Counted from the stretch's first letter, positions 1-7,359 are shown. The stretch is 7,359 nucleotides of DNA from a candidate division SR1 bacterium CG_4_9_14_3_um_filter_40_9 (GCA_002791215.1 PFWQ01000077.1:1-7359); one strand, 5' to 3'. Made by a program: numbers and translations. The notes: a model not told the origin generated them from the letters alone.

Positions 1-432
1 TTATCTTGTGAAATTCTTGATCATTTTGATCTCGATGATGATGAAAGTATAAAATTGATATTACCTTTTGTTAAAAGCGGCAAGATTGAGAATTTGGCTA
101 ATGCTATTAATACTATCAAAGATATGGTTCGTGTACCTACTGATAATGAAACTCCTTTGGAATTTTCTATGAACGATTTGGATTTGCAACCGGAAGTGCA
201 GACTTTGTTAAAAAACTTTGGAATAGAAGATGCTCAATTTAATCAATTTATGAATGTGGTAGATGGTGAGACTAGAAAAGCGAAATTGGAAACATTGGTG
301 AAGATAAAAGATGCTGTGCTGCCTTATATGAACCTAGTGAAGCCAGAAGTTATTCCAGAGAACAATCCAGTTAATGTTATTCCAGAGAACAATCCAGTTA
401 ATGTTACTCCAGAAGCAATGCCAGAAATATAA
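1..432 (+). CDS. Hypothetical protein, 3' end, with Asn/Pro repeat tail (partial)
   Basis: The frame is open from the first base of the window and ends at TAA (430-432), so the start lies upstream; 143 residues are visible. I do not recognise the family. The visible part is acidic and probably helical (segments such as PEVQTLLKNFGIEDAQF and ETLVKIKDAVLPYMN), with no membrane segment. It ends in a low-complexity tail made of two exact IPENNPVNV copies followed by a decayed third (TPEAMPEI). The tail looks like a flexible linker or disordered end. A TTG at 55 could be proposed as a start, but the coding frame continues upstream without a stop, so an internal position is more likely. None of its three glycines is encoded by TGA, unlike the next gene. 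The next gene starts 41 bp downstream on the same strand, so the two may be co-transcribed. The existence of the gene is well supported; its function is unknown. Confidence 0.8.
   Translation, partial: LSCEILDHFDLDDDESIKLILPFVKSGKIENLANAINTIKDMVRVPTDNETPLEFSMNDLDLQPEVQTLLKNFGIEDAQFNQFMNVVDGETRKAKLETLVKIKDAVLPYMNLVKPEVIPENNPVNVIPENNPVNVTPEAMPEI
352..405 (+). repeat. Two perfect 27-bp in-frame tandem repeats
   Basis: The unit at 352-378 is repeated without any change at 379-405. Each unit is nine codons and encodes IPENNPVNV. A diverged continuation follows (ACT CCA GAA, then ATG CCA GAA). Because the copies are identical at third codon positions too, the duplication is recent or is kept uniform by slippage or recombination. 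It lies inside the tail of the first gene. Confidence 0.9.
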
Positions 433-473
433 AATCTTTTAACTTATATATTTATTCTTTTACACTTATACAC

Positions 474-2510
474 ATGGCTAAAGAAATCTTAAAAAATGCT
501 GAGGTAAATAATCTGGAATCCCAGGTTAATCTTGCATTATCTTGATTTAAATGAGAATTGAATCTTTTGAAACCCACTATTCATGCTGGTCCGGCTGGTA
601 AAGAGAAGGCTTGAGATAATGGGGAAGAATTGACTGTAGATAAAATGAAAGCTCAGCTTGAAGCTACTAAGCTCAGAATCAATGAATATATCAAAATCAA
701 TGGTGAAAAAATTAAATGCACGGACATTACCGTCGATGAGAAAAATAAGATGTATAAAATAACATATACTGTCAGTCTTTGAGGAAAAGATTATGCATTC
801 CCTTCATATTTTAAGGTTATCAATACGTTGAATAACTCATACATTGAATTTCAGATTCCTCCCGGTAAAAAGCAATCCGCCGCTGATATCTTTTTGGATG
901 GAAAGGTGTATGACGTGAATGTAGTAAAGGAAAAGACGAAAGATGTGGATATCAGAATACAATATAATGAGCAAAAAACTACTGCTAAAATTTTGGAGAA
1001 GGTTGATGCATTCGCTTTGGCCAAGGATTTCAAAATAGAGAAAGATCCAAAACTTCAAAATACACAGATTACATCATTGAACAATATACAATTATGAAAA
1101 GAGATTGTGAAAACTACGAATGGATATTATAGATCTGTATTTTTGAGTGAGAATCGCAAATACCGTGAGTTGGGAAAAGTATATTTTGATGCCAAATGAG
1201 AAATCGATACGGAACAAACTGTCTCTACTACTGAATTCAATATATTCGATGTTCCTTTGAAATTAAACATAGATTTGAAAAAAAATACTTTCAAGATCGA
1301 AAAAACTGAGGACCTGATAAAAAAGATCCAGTGGCATAGAGAGAAGTTACAGGCCTTCGTTTCGAATTCCAGTGTGGGAGATAATACGATCTTCGAGTGA
1401 TTTAATAGGATCTGACCTAAGCGGACCAAAACTGAGAATATCTGACTATCTCTTATAGACAATACTTATACTGTCCAACGGGGTAAGAAAAACGAAGATA
1501 TTTTGAGATTTTGATTTGATGCGACTGATAAGCTTTCTTTGAAAGACCTTAAATGAGTATCTGTCGAATCATTTGTCTTGCCAGTAGAAGTCGATGATGA
1601 AACAAGATTGTATGATGTCAAAACTACAGAATCTAAATTACAAATCAATGAATCAAAAGAGACAAAATTTCAAACCATGAAGGAATTGCCTGAATTGGAA
1701 GATGCTCCATCATCTTTGAATGCTAAAAATCTGTATGTATACAATAGGGATGAAACACAGCAATTGGAATATTTCGATGCTGAAGGAAAATTGATAGCAG
1801 CTATCCCATCATCAAAAACTGAAACTAATGAATGGAAATTGTGAACCCTATCTCAAGATGTAGATAAATACGATCTCTTCAAAGAATATGTAAATGAATT
1901 CCCCTCTGAGTCTTTGAAGGCTATGAATATCCTTGAAAATGATTTGTATACCATCTTTTCCAATAATGAAGATCTGAATCAGATTACTTTGAATAAAAGG
2001 CCTGTAGTTAAGGTTTTTGAGTGAGGTAAGTATAGATACTATATTGTAGATCAGAGAAAAGCTTGAGAGCAATTTGTCTTTGAAAAAGACGATGAGCTTT
2101 ATGAAGAAGCCAAGAAGGCTATTGATCTTCTCAAAATGAACTTGCAAGTTTTGGAGATTCTCTCTAAAACTGAACTTAAATATAGAGATGGCAAGATCGA
2201 AGGAGATTTCTTGAAATTTCAGTGGTGAACTGGATGAATAGGACTTTTGGATGTCACTACTGCTGATAAATTAACGTTTTTGGCTACATGACGAAAGGAT
2301 GAAAAGTCATTGGCAAGGACATTGGTTTATTCAAATGGATTGCTCAATGGTGGCGCTGATGTTAAACCTCTGAACTTTATCATCAAGAAAGATGATATCG
2401 CTCTTGAAGGCAAGAAGAAAAATGAAGTTACGATTGAATTGCAAAAATTTCAGATAAGATCTGAATTCACCAAAGGTCAATTCACTTTATGGTTTGATAC
2501 TATCCAATAA
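474..2510 (+). CDS. Large hypothetical protein, 678 aa, read through 17 TGA (Gly) codons
   Basis: ATG at 474 (MAKEILKNAEVNNLESQV) opens one continuous frame to TAA at 2508-2510, provided TGA is read as Gly. In-frame TGA codons start at 543, 552, 612, 780, 1095, 1197, 1398, 1413, 1443, 1512, 1554, 1842, 2022, 2064, 2226, 2235 and 2289. By my count these are 17 of 39 glycines. Under the standard code the gene would appear as several short pieces. I do not recognise the family. The product is rich in Lys, Glu and Asp, has a single Cys near residue 83, no signal peptide and no membrane segment. It looks like a soluble multi-domain protein: a short helical N-terminus, then mostly beta-like sequence with recurring hydrophobic/charged alternation, a helical segment around 2070-2160, and a beta-like C-terminus. 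The 41-bp gap upstream is AT-rich and has no Shine-Dalgarno match; the next in-frame ATGs would cut off the N-terminal helix. Frame and extent are well supported; the function is unknown. Confidence 0.85.
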
Positions 2511-2524
2511 AATATTTTCTTTTG

Positions 2525-2552
2525 AAAAAAGTCTCGGATCGGGGACTTTTTT
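2525..2552. terminator. Bidirectional hairpin terminator between convergent genes
   Basis: AAAAAAGTC (2525-2533) pairs with GACTTTTTT (2544-2552). The inner pairs T2534-G2543 and C2535-G2542 extend the stem to 11 bp around a 6-base loop. The stem has an A-run on one side and a T-run on the other, so it gives a U-tract in both directions. It sits 14 bp after the TAA of the + strand gene. It also touches the TAA of the - strand gene (2552-2554), so one hairpin can serve both converging transcripts. Confidence 0.8.
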
Positions 2553-4084
2553 TATTCTTCTTGCTGATAATTGATCTTTATTCTGGATTTCAGCTTTGGT
2601 AGAGTATTGTACCGTGGAGGTCTGACTTTGAGCGAGACCGTAGAAATTTCTGGATATGAGAGGATGATATCTTTGGCCTCTTCTTTGCTTGCTCCCAGGA
2701 TACGTGATTTCATGCTATCGAGGATGCCATTCACATCTTTGGCGAAATTATATCATTGGATGACGCTCACTTTGGTCGGAATGATATACACTCATTTATC
2801 TTCTTTGATATCGTTGAAGAATACAATGGAACTCTTGTCGACATTCACCAATTCTACTTTTTCTGAGGGCCTTTGGCTGAGATATTTGCTGATGCCTGCC
2901 AACAGATCATCACTCTTGATATACATGAAGTTGAGGCGAGCGATGATGGAGCCTTTGATGAGCGGATTTTTTTCTCAGGCCTGATTGTAGACGGTGATGC
3001 TTTTGATTTCTGGTTTGATGAGTTCATCAAAATTGAGCAGGAGATTATTCTCCAATTTGAAATTCTGACTTACGATATTCCTTTTCTGTTTACTGATATA
3101 ATCAACAAGCTTGCCTGACAATACTGCGATATCTTTGGCTGTGATTGTACCCTGAGATTCAACCGACCCTCATGAAAATTGATCGACAGCCTCTCCATAC
3201 ACTTCTTTGAAATAATAACTGCTTTTGAGCAGCTTGATATATACCTTCGTACCTTTTGTGATATTCCCTTTGGCACCGATAAGGAATCCATTAGCATCTT
3301 GTTCCGCCGCTGTGACTCCTATGGTCGTATCTCCCCAGTTATCACCTTGTGCAGCAGGTACCTTAAATCGATTGTTGGATCTGAAAGCTATTCCGTCCGT
3401 CGTTTCGAGTCTGGTTCCTTTGATGAATGAATATTCTTTTTCTGTCTTGTTGGTGATCCTGATCTTTCCTTGTGATGGATTCTGCAGATGTTTTACGTTC
3501 GCTACACTCAAGGACATATCATATTTATAGTCGATGAATCCGCTTGATGTAGGGATGCTCAGGTATCTGGAGAGGGTAGGGTATTCCGTGTCTCCTGCTG
3601 GATAATAACGGAAATTGTAAATAACGTTTTCTATCTGGTTGGCTGATGTGAGTGTCAGGGTTGCACTTGGCAAAATCAATGTGTAGAGAAGATATATGAT
3701 TACTAGGAAAAATACCACTTCAAATCCGAAGATGGCATAAAATAGATAATTTTTTTTTGAGTATGCCTGGAGATGAAATCTTTTAATATTGAAAAAAAAC
3801 AGATAAATCAGATTCAATACCTTGAAGAATTTGTGCTTTTCCTGGTGTATCACCTGAAGACCTATTTTTTGGAAAAACTGTTTTGCTTTGTCGGTTTTGG
3901 TGATAAAATAGGCATTTAAACTCTTTTCTTTGATGATTTCTTGAATTTGTTTCCCCCACCATTCATTGTCAAAAAAAGCATGTTCAGGATCTATATAGAT
4001 GTGAATCGTCTTGTTGTTCGGGATTTTCTCAAGTGTTTTGAAAATCTTGTAGAGACTATTATCTTTGAGAAAAAATAATTTCAT
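2552..4084 (-). CDS. Single-pass membrane protein resembling CPR baseplate-J-like domain proteins
   Basis: ATG at 4084 (MKLFFLKDNSLYKIF) runs to TAA at 2554-2552, 510 residues, with TGA as Gly at residue 305 (3172-3170) and at 2977-2975, 2794-2792 and 2755-2753. A TTG six codons upstream is possible, but ATG is preferred; a TAA lies just beyond. Residues 1-100 look like a cytoplasmic alpha/beta domain (KTIHIYIDPEHAFFDN, then an amphipathic helix, then AYFITKTDKAKQFFQKIGL). A hydrophobic helix spans about 114-138 and is followed by LPSATLTLTSA, much like the LPxATVxI motif that follows the membrane helix in a widespread CPR family. The extracytoplasmic part (about 205-285) has GKIRITNKTEKEYSFIKGTRL, then FRSNNRFKVPA, then NGFLIGAKGNITKG, which resembles the baseplate-J-like beta module of that family. 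The fit comes from memory of the motif pattern and is moderate. The role is unknown, probably in the envelope. The gene follows the Lgt-like gene after 38 bp and ends in the shared terminator. Confidence 0.8.
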
Positions 4085-4122
4085 ACACCAAAAAACTAAC
4101 AATTAAAAATTAGCAAGGATAT

Positions 4123-4962
4123 TTATTCTAGGAGTTTGGTGATTGGCATTCCCGGTTGATCGAGTGTGGGCGAAGTGATATGTTCAAGTTCATTTTCTCT
4201 TCGTATGTGGTTGATATAGAGGCAATACATGATAGCTAGGAATGATACATATTGTTTGATATCAATCATGACGCTTCCAATGGAAATGACTCCGTATCTC
4301 GGGTATTGCTGGAACATGAGTATGATATTTATGACAAATAGCAGTATGGCGAATCCTAGCATCCCGTATCCTGTTTTCTTTTTTATCTGTTTGAGGATGA
4401 GGATGAATAAAGCAGTGAGCAATGATCATATGGAAAGAAATAATCCTATGGGGTACACAGCATCAAATTTGTTTAATTGACTTTCGAAATGAAGTGTCTT
4501 GATCCCTATTATCGAATCTGTAGAAAAGCCGATGAAATTATCTCCTAGCATCAGGAATATCCCCAATGGGACTATGCATAAGCTGAATGCAAAAAATAAT
4601 ATATCCGCTCGATTCTTCCTATTTTCTATCCTGACGATTTTCTTGAGAAATATGCCTATTGAAATGAATGCTCCTACGACAACTCCTGCAAAGTGGAATT
4701 TATATCCATAAGGAGATAGTGTGCTGAAAAATCATCCAATCCCTGATGGCAAGGACCCTCTTTCCAATATGGATGTCGTCAATGCTCCCAAAACGTACAT
4801 GGATATAATCAAAAACGGTAACCGATAGAAGAATTTCCAAAAGTTTTGGTAGGTTTTTCTGGTGAGATATCGTCCGACTACAAGAAATACAATAAATGCT
4901 ATAATTAGTCCTACTCCGGTCATGTAAATTTTGGAGGCTCACCATGTGATGTATGGATACAT
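4123..4962 (-). CDS. Polytopic membrane protein resembling a degenerate Lgt (prolipoprotein diacylglyceryl transferase)
   Basis: ATG at 4962 (MYPYITWGASKIYMTGVGL) runs to TAA at 4125-4123, 279 residues, with TGA as Gly at 4941-4939, 4734-4732 and 4428-4426. An in-frame TAA two codons upstream limits the start. There are about seven hydrophobic segments, and the length matches Lgt (about 250-300 aa). The order of motifs also fits Lgt: an N-terminal YxxxGVGLIIAF segment, KFHFAGVVVGAF (compare SFHGGLIG), IVPLGIFLMLGDNFIG (compare IPFGLGAGRLGNFING), a helix after DAVYPIGLFLSI (compare HPSQLYE), and a late helix ending in MFQQYP (compare EFFRQP). Lgt transfers diacylglycerol from phosphatidylglycerol to prolipoprotein cysteines in the cytoplasmic membrane. 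Aligned by eye, His90 and Asn142 are kept, but the positions of E. coli Tyr26, Arg143, Glu151, Gly154, Arg239 and Glu243 are not. It may therefore be inactive or altered in function. The tail after about residue 250 is hydrophilic. An unrelated membrane protein remains possible. Confidence 0.7.
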
Positions 4963-4991
4963 GCATTAGATTAATGTATAAAAATTCGCGT

Positions 4992-5033
4992 TTGACGTTC
5001 CGGATTGCTTCACTGTGTTCGCAATGACAGTCG
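4992..5033. repeat. Intergenic imperfect palindrome, likely dispersed repeat element
   Basis: Between the rny stop (5036) and the Lgt-like start (4962) lies a GC-richer patch that contains ATTGC (5004-5008) and its complement GCAAT (5021-5025), around a 12-base centre TTCACTGTGTTC. On the - strand it reads GTCATTGCGAACACAGTGAA followed by GCAATCC. That pattern is close to the GTCATTGCGA...GAAGCAATCC palindromes scattered between genes in many bacterial genomes. It has no T-run, so it is not a typical intrinsic terminator; it could be a transcript-stabilising or processing structure in a joint rny-lgt-like mRNA. The resemblance to known repeats is from memory. Confidence 0.5.
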
Positions 5034-5035
5034 CT

Positions 5036-6571
5036 CTATCTAAGGAATTCAATAACTTTTGTTTCTCTGATCCCTGTCACCCTGATGATTCCAGGGTAAT
5101 CAAGTTGTGCTTCTATCTTTGCTCATATGTCCTTTAATAATTTTTCTACTTCGAGATCCGTGATTTTTTTCGGATCGACATAGACCATGATTTCTCTACC
5201 TGCTTGCATGATGTGCACCTTATCTACACCATCGAGCGTGTAAATCAATTTTTCGAGTTCTCCCATCTTTTCGATGAAGAGTTCTTTGGTGTTGAATCTT
5301 GCGCCGGGTCTAGAAGCTGAAATTGCATCAGCTGCTGCTACTATCCACGATATCGGATTATTGATCGGTACGTCATAGTGATGCGACTCTGCAGCATTGA
5401 TGATTACGGGATCGAGTCAGAATTTTTTGAGTATTTCTCCTCCTATCTTAGCATGTGATTCTCCAGTAGTCGCTACTATCTTTCCTATATCGTGGAGTAG
5501 TCCTGCTTTTTTTGCGAGCACGGGATCGAGTCCCAATTCGCTTGCGATAGCTTCACAGATTTTTGCTACTTCGATACAGTGTTGTCGTAGGTTCTGACCA
5601 TAGCTGAATCTGAGGTAGAATTGCCCGATCATCTTTACCAATTCTGGTTTCATCATCGGAATGTTAAGCATCGTCAACGCCTCTTTCCCTTTTTCCAAGA
5701 CGATATTTTCTAGTTCGCCAATTGTTTCATTATATGTCTTTTCGATGTAGAATGGATTGATTCTCCCGTCTTTCACAAGTTTTGCAAGTGTAATCGCTGC
5801 TATGTGCCTTTTTTCACTATCAAAACATGAGATTCTGACTGTCAATGGCGTGTCATCTACGATAAGTTCGACTCCGGTTGTCTTTTCAAAGAAAGAAATA
5901 TTCCTTCCTTCTCTTCCGATCAGTTTTCCTTTGAAGTCTTCATTTGGCAGATCGACGATCTTACTTGTGAATTCTGTCACGGCATCCACTGCAACTCTCG
6001 GCAATGATTTGCTGATGATCTGTGCAGCCTCTTTGTCTGCTTCTTCTTTTTTGATGGTCTTCAATTTTTCGATGAAATCTGTTATTTCCTTCTGATTTTC
6101 AGTCTCAACTTTGTTGAGGAGGAGTTTTTTGGCCTCTTCCTTCGAAAGTCCTGCGACTTCTGCGATTTTCCCTGTCTGCTCTTTGATGCGTTCTTCAAGT
6201 TCCTTTTGCTTGTTGCTCAGCTTGGTCTTTTCCTCTTCGAGTTTTTCCAATTTTTCATCCATCTTTTCTTCTCTGGCAAGGAGTCTGTTTTGGATGACTT
6301 CCATTTTTTCCATCCTTTGTTCTTCGATTTTTTGCGCTTTTTCTTCGGCCTGTTCAAGAACTTTTTCTCATTTCTTCTTTGCTTCTCCCATTATTTCTTC
6401 TACTTTCTTTTTTGCGTCTGCTAGCATCTCCTCTTCGATGTCCTTTGATTTTGCCATTTTTTCTTTGAATTGAATCGCCTTCTCCGTTAGTGTCTTTTTG
6501 TACCCGTAGAATCCTCCAACGGCTCATAGTCCTAAGGCTACGATGTAGCCAAGGATGTTTAGTATGCTCAT
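5036..6571 (-). CDS. rny: Ribonuclease Y
   Basis: ATG at 6571 (MSILNILGYIVALGLGAVGG) runs to TAG at 5038-5036, 511 residues, close to the 520 of B. subtilis RNase Y. TGA encodes Gly at residues 15 and 68 (6526-6524, 6370-6368), residue 385 (5419-5417) and at 5125-5123. Domain order is typical: an N-terminal membrane anchor (about 4-24), a long charged coiled coil (about 25-180, rich in EE and KK), a KH domain with GKLIGREGRN (219-224 is GREGRN), then an HD domain with LRQHCIEVA (His331), GLLHDIGK (His360-Asp361) and ESHH (His397-His398), and a C-terminal domain with AAADAISASRPGAR, IQAGREI and DYPGIIRVTGIRET. RNase Y is the membrane-bound endoribonuclease that starts mRNA turnover; the HD motif binds the catalytic metal ions. 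All catalytic motifs are present, so it should be active. The start is supported by the anchor and because no Shine-Dalgarno is visible elsewhere. It could lead an operon with the two membrane genes downstream. Confidence 0.97.
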
Positions 6572-6596
6572 CTGATGTTTAGTTAATTGGATAAAT

Positions 6597-6644
6597 AAAA
6601 AAATTGCTCAGCTTTGAGTATAAATTTTGGCCCTGAGAATGCAA
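6597..6644 (-). terminator. Possible intrinsic terminator after the metallopeptidase gene
   Basis: On the - strand TTG and CTCAG pair with CTGAG and CAA (+ strand: TTGCTCAG at 6604-6611 against CTGAG 6633-6637 and CAA 6642-6644, with a 4-base bulge), followed by seven T (6603-6597). The position fits, starting 26 bp past the TAG of the metallopeptidase gene. The bulge and the loop of about 21 bases make it weaker than the hairpin at 2525-2552. Confidence 0.4.
6617..6644 (-). promoter_or_regulatory. rny: Possible sigma-70-type promoter for rny
   Basis: Reading the - strand, TTGCAT (6644-6639) and TATACT (6622-6617) are separated by 16 bases, close to the usual -35/-10 arrangement. Transcription would begin near 6610, giving a leader of about 40 bases before the rny ATG at 6571. 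It overlaps the putative terminator, so both readings use the same bases. AT-rich DNA gives such matches by chance. Confidence 0.35.
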
Positions 6645-6669
6645 CTTAAAATATATTATGTGGGATTGT

Positions 6670-7359
6670 CTACCTTTTTTTGGGGAATATAAGGTCCAGT
6701 TGGTTTTCTGTACCATATACGTTCTTGATGAGCCTTTTCAATGCGTTTATATCTCATCTAATGTACATTGCAAACATCTTGTCGATAGGTGCTTTCATGA
6801 CCAATCCGATAATTTCCTGCCTGTCAGTGTAGAATTCATAGGAATCATTCAATTCTTTCAGAAAAACTTCTGGCAACATTCATCTTTTTCCTGCTTCTTC
6901 AAATGTTTTCTTAAATTCGTCCGATGAGGTATAAATCTGGAACATGCTGCTGAAAATTTCGGTGAAAATCTCGTCTAAGTCCACAGGGGAAGAGGCGAGT
7001 GGGTATTCGACGATGTATTTGTCAAATTTTTTCTCAGTTTCCCCTGCTACGCCATAATCTGCTGTATGGATCAGTTCATGCAGAAATACATCTGCTAAGA
7101 CATAAAGAACATTTTTATTCTCTTTTTTAGCTTTTTTCTCTATTCCTTCGATATTGATGTCTATGCTGTTGGTTCATGGGTTATAGGTCCCCAATGCGTC
7201 TAAAACATTTTCTTGATGACTATTATTCCGTGTGAATTGATTTTCGACAATCGTAACACCAGATAAATTTTGTATTTTTGATAATACTTGTGCTCATTCT
7301 TCCTTGGTCAGTACATCATCTCATTCTCCTGTTGCCATCATACCCGTGAATTCATACAT
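6670..7359 (-). CDS. Putative HExxH zinc metallopeptidase (5' end uncertain or outside window)
   Basis: The frame is open from the right edge of the window to TAG at 6672-6670, 229 codons, with TGA as Gly at 7323-7321, 7296-7294, 7176-7174, 6882-6880 and 6756-6754 (5 of 15 glycines by my count). The last three bases of the window are an ATG in this frame (MYEFTGMMATGEGDDV), which may be the start or an internal Met. Counting from it, VLADVFLHELIHTADYG places HELIH at 94-98, a zincin zinc-binding helix with Glu95 as the catalytic base. An acidic helix, DEIFTEIFSSMF (Glu130 and Glu134), lies 32-36 residues later and could supply the third zinc ligand, as in gluzincin-like peptidases with an ExFAE-type helix. 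There is no signal peptide or membrane helix in the visible part. I cannot assign a peptidase family or substrate. It lies 98 bp upstream of rny on the same strand, probably in a separate transcription unit. Confidence 0.8.

Noticed and set aside
352..405. CRISPR array.
   Set aside because: There are only two directly adjacent copies with no spacers, and the unit is nine in-frame codons.
474..2510. Interpretation as a decaying pseudogene with many nonsense mutations.
   Set aside because: Only TGA interrupts the frame; there is no TAA, TAG or frameshift across 678 codons, and the same pattern appears in intact rny.
2571..3530. Several + strand open frames (2571-2984, 2873-3118, 3179-3430, 3225-3530) opposite the J-like gene.
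   Set aside because: They overlap each other and lie antisense to a long frame that has a membrane helix and family-like motifs; no independent support.
2552..4084. Prophage evidence from a baseplate-J-like domain.
   Set aside because: The protein has a membrane anchor and no phage neighbours; in CPR bacteria this domain occurs in cellular membrane proteins.
5757..6473. Two + strand open frames (5757-6095 and 6111-6473) encoding Ser/Phe-rich proteins.
   Set aside because: They are antisense to the Lys/Glu-rich coiled coil and KH region of rny; the reverse complement of GAA and AAA codons gives TTC and TTT runs. They have no homology pattern of their own.
6658..6927. + strand open frame of 89 codons starting MWDCLPFFGEYK.
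   Set aside because: It lies antisense to the metallopeptidase gene, has an unusual Cys/Phe/His-rich composition, and the opposite strand carries a convincing zinc-site protein.
5036..7359. TGA as tryptophan (code 4) or selenocysteine.
   Set aside because: TGA falls at Gly-like positions in RNase Y, occurs too often for selenocysteine, and TGG supplies Trp in the same genes.

Overview
The window reads coherently only if TGA is translated as glycine (genetic code 25). Under the standard code every large gene except the partial first one breaks into fragments. With TGA as Gly there are four long intact frames, plus an incomplete gene at each edge, and all of them end in TAA or TAG. This code, the AT-rich composition and the lack of Shine-Dalgarno-like leaders point to a Candidate Phyla Radiation bacterium of the Gracilibacteria (BD1-5) or Absconditabacteria (SR1) lineage. 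The window does not let me choose between the two.

Layout. The left third is on the + strand. It holds the 3' end of an unrecognised gene (1-432) whose product ends in an Asn/Pro repeat tail, then a 678-residue unrecognised protein (474-2510) with 17 in-frame TGA codons. A hairpin at 2525-2552 separates this block from the right two thirds, which is on the - strand. Reading right to left, that part holds the end of a putative HExxH zinc metallopeptidase (6670-7359), a short gap with a possible terminator and promoter, RNase Y (rny, 5036-6571), a multi-pass membrane protein resembling a degenerate prolipoprotein diacylglyceryl transferase (4123-4962), and a single-pass membrane protein resembling the CPR family with a baseplate-J-like beta domain (2552-4084).

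How the genes may work together. Only RNase Y has a secure function: it is a membrane-anchored endoribonuclease that starts mRNA decay. The two genes after it encode membrane or envelope proteins. They are separated by 73 and 38 bp gaps on the same strand, so co-transcription is plausible but unproven. A GC-richer palindromic element between rny and the Lgt-like gene looks like a dispersed intergenic repeat.

I see no transposase, integrase, CRISPR array, tRNA or rRNA, and no recognisable defence or secretion system. The most notable content is the recoding itself and its very uneven use between genes, the large unknown protein, and the Lgt-like protein that seems to have lost most catalytic positions.
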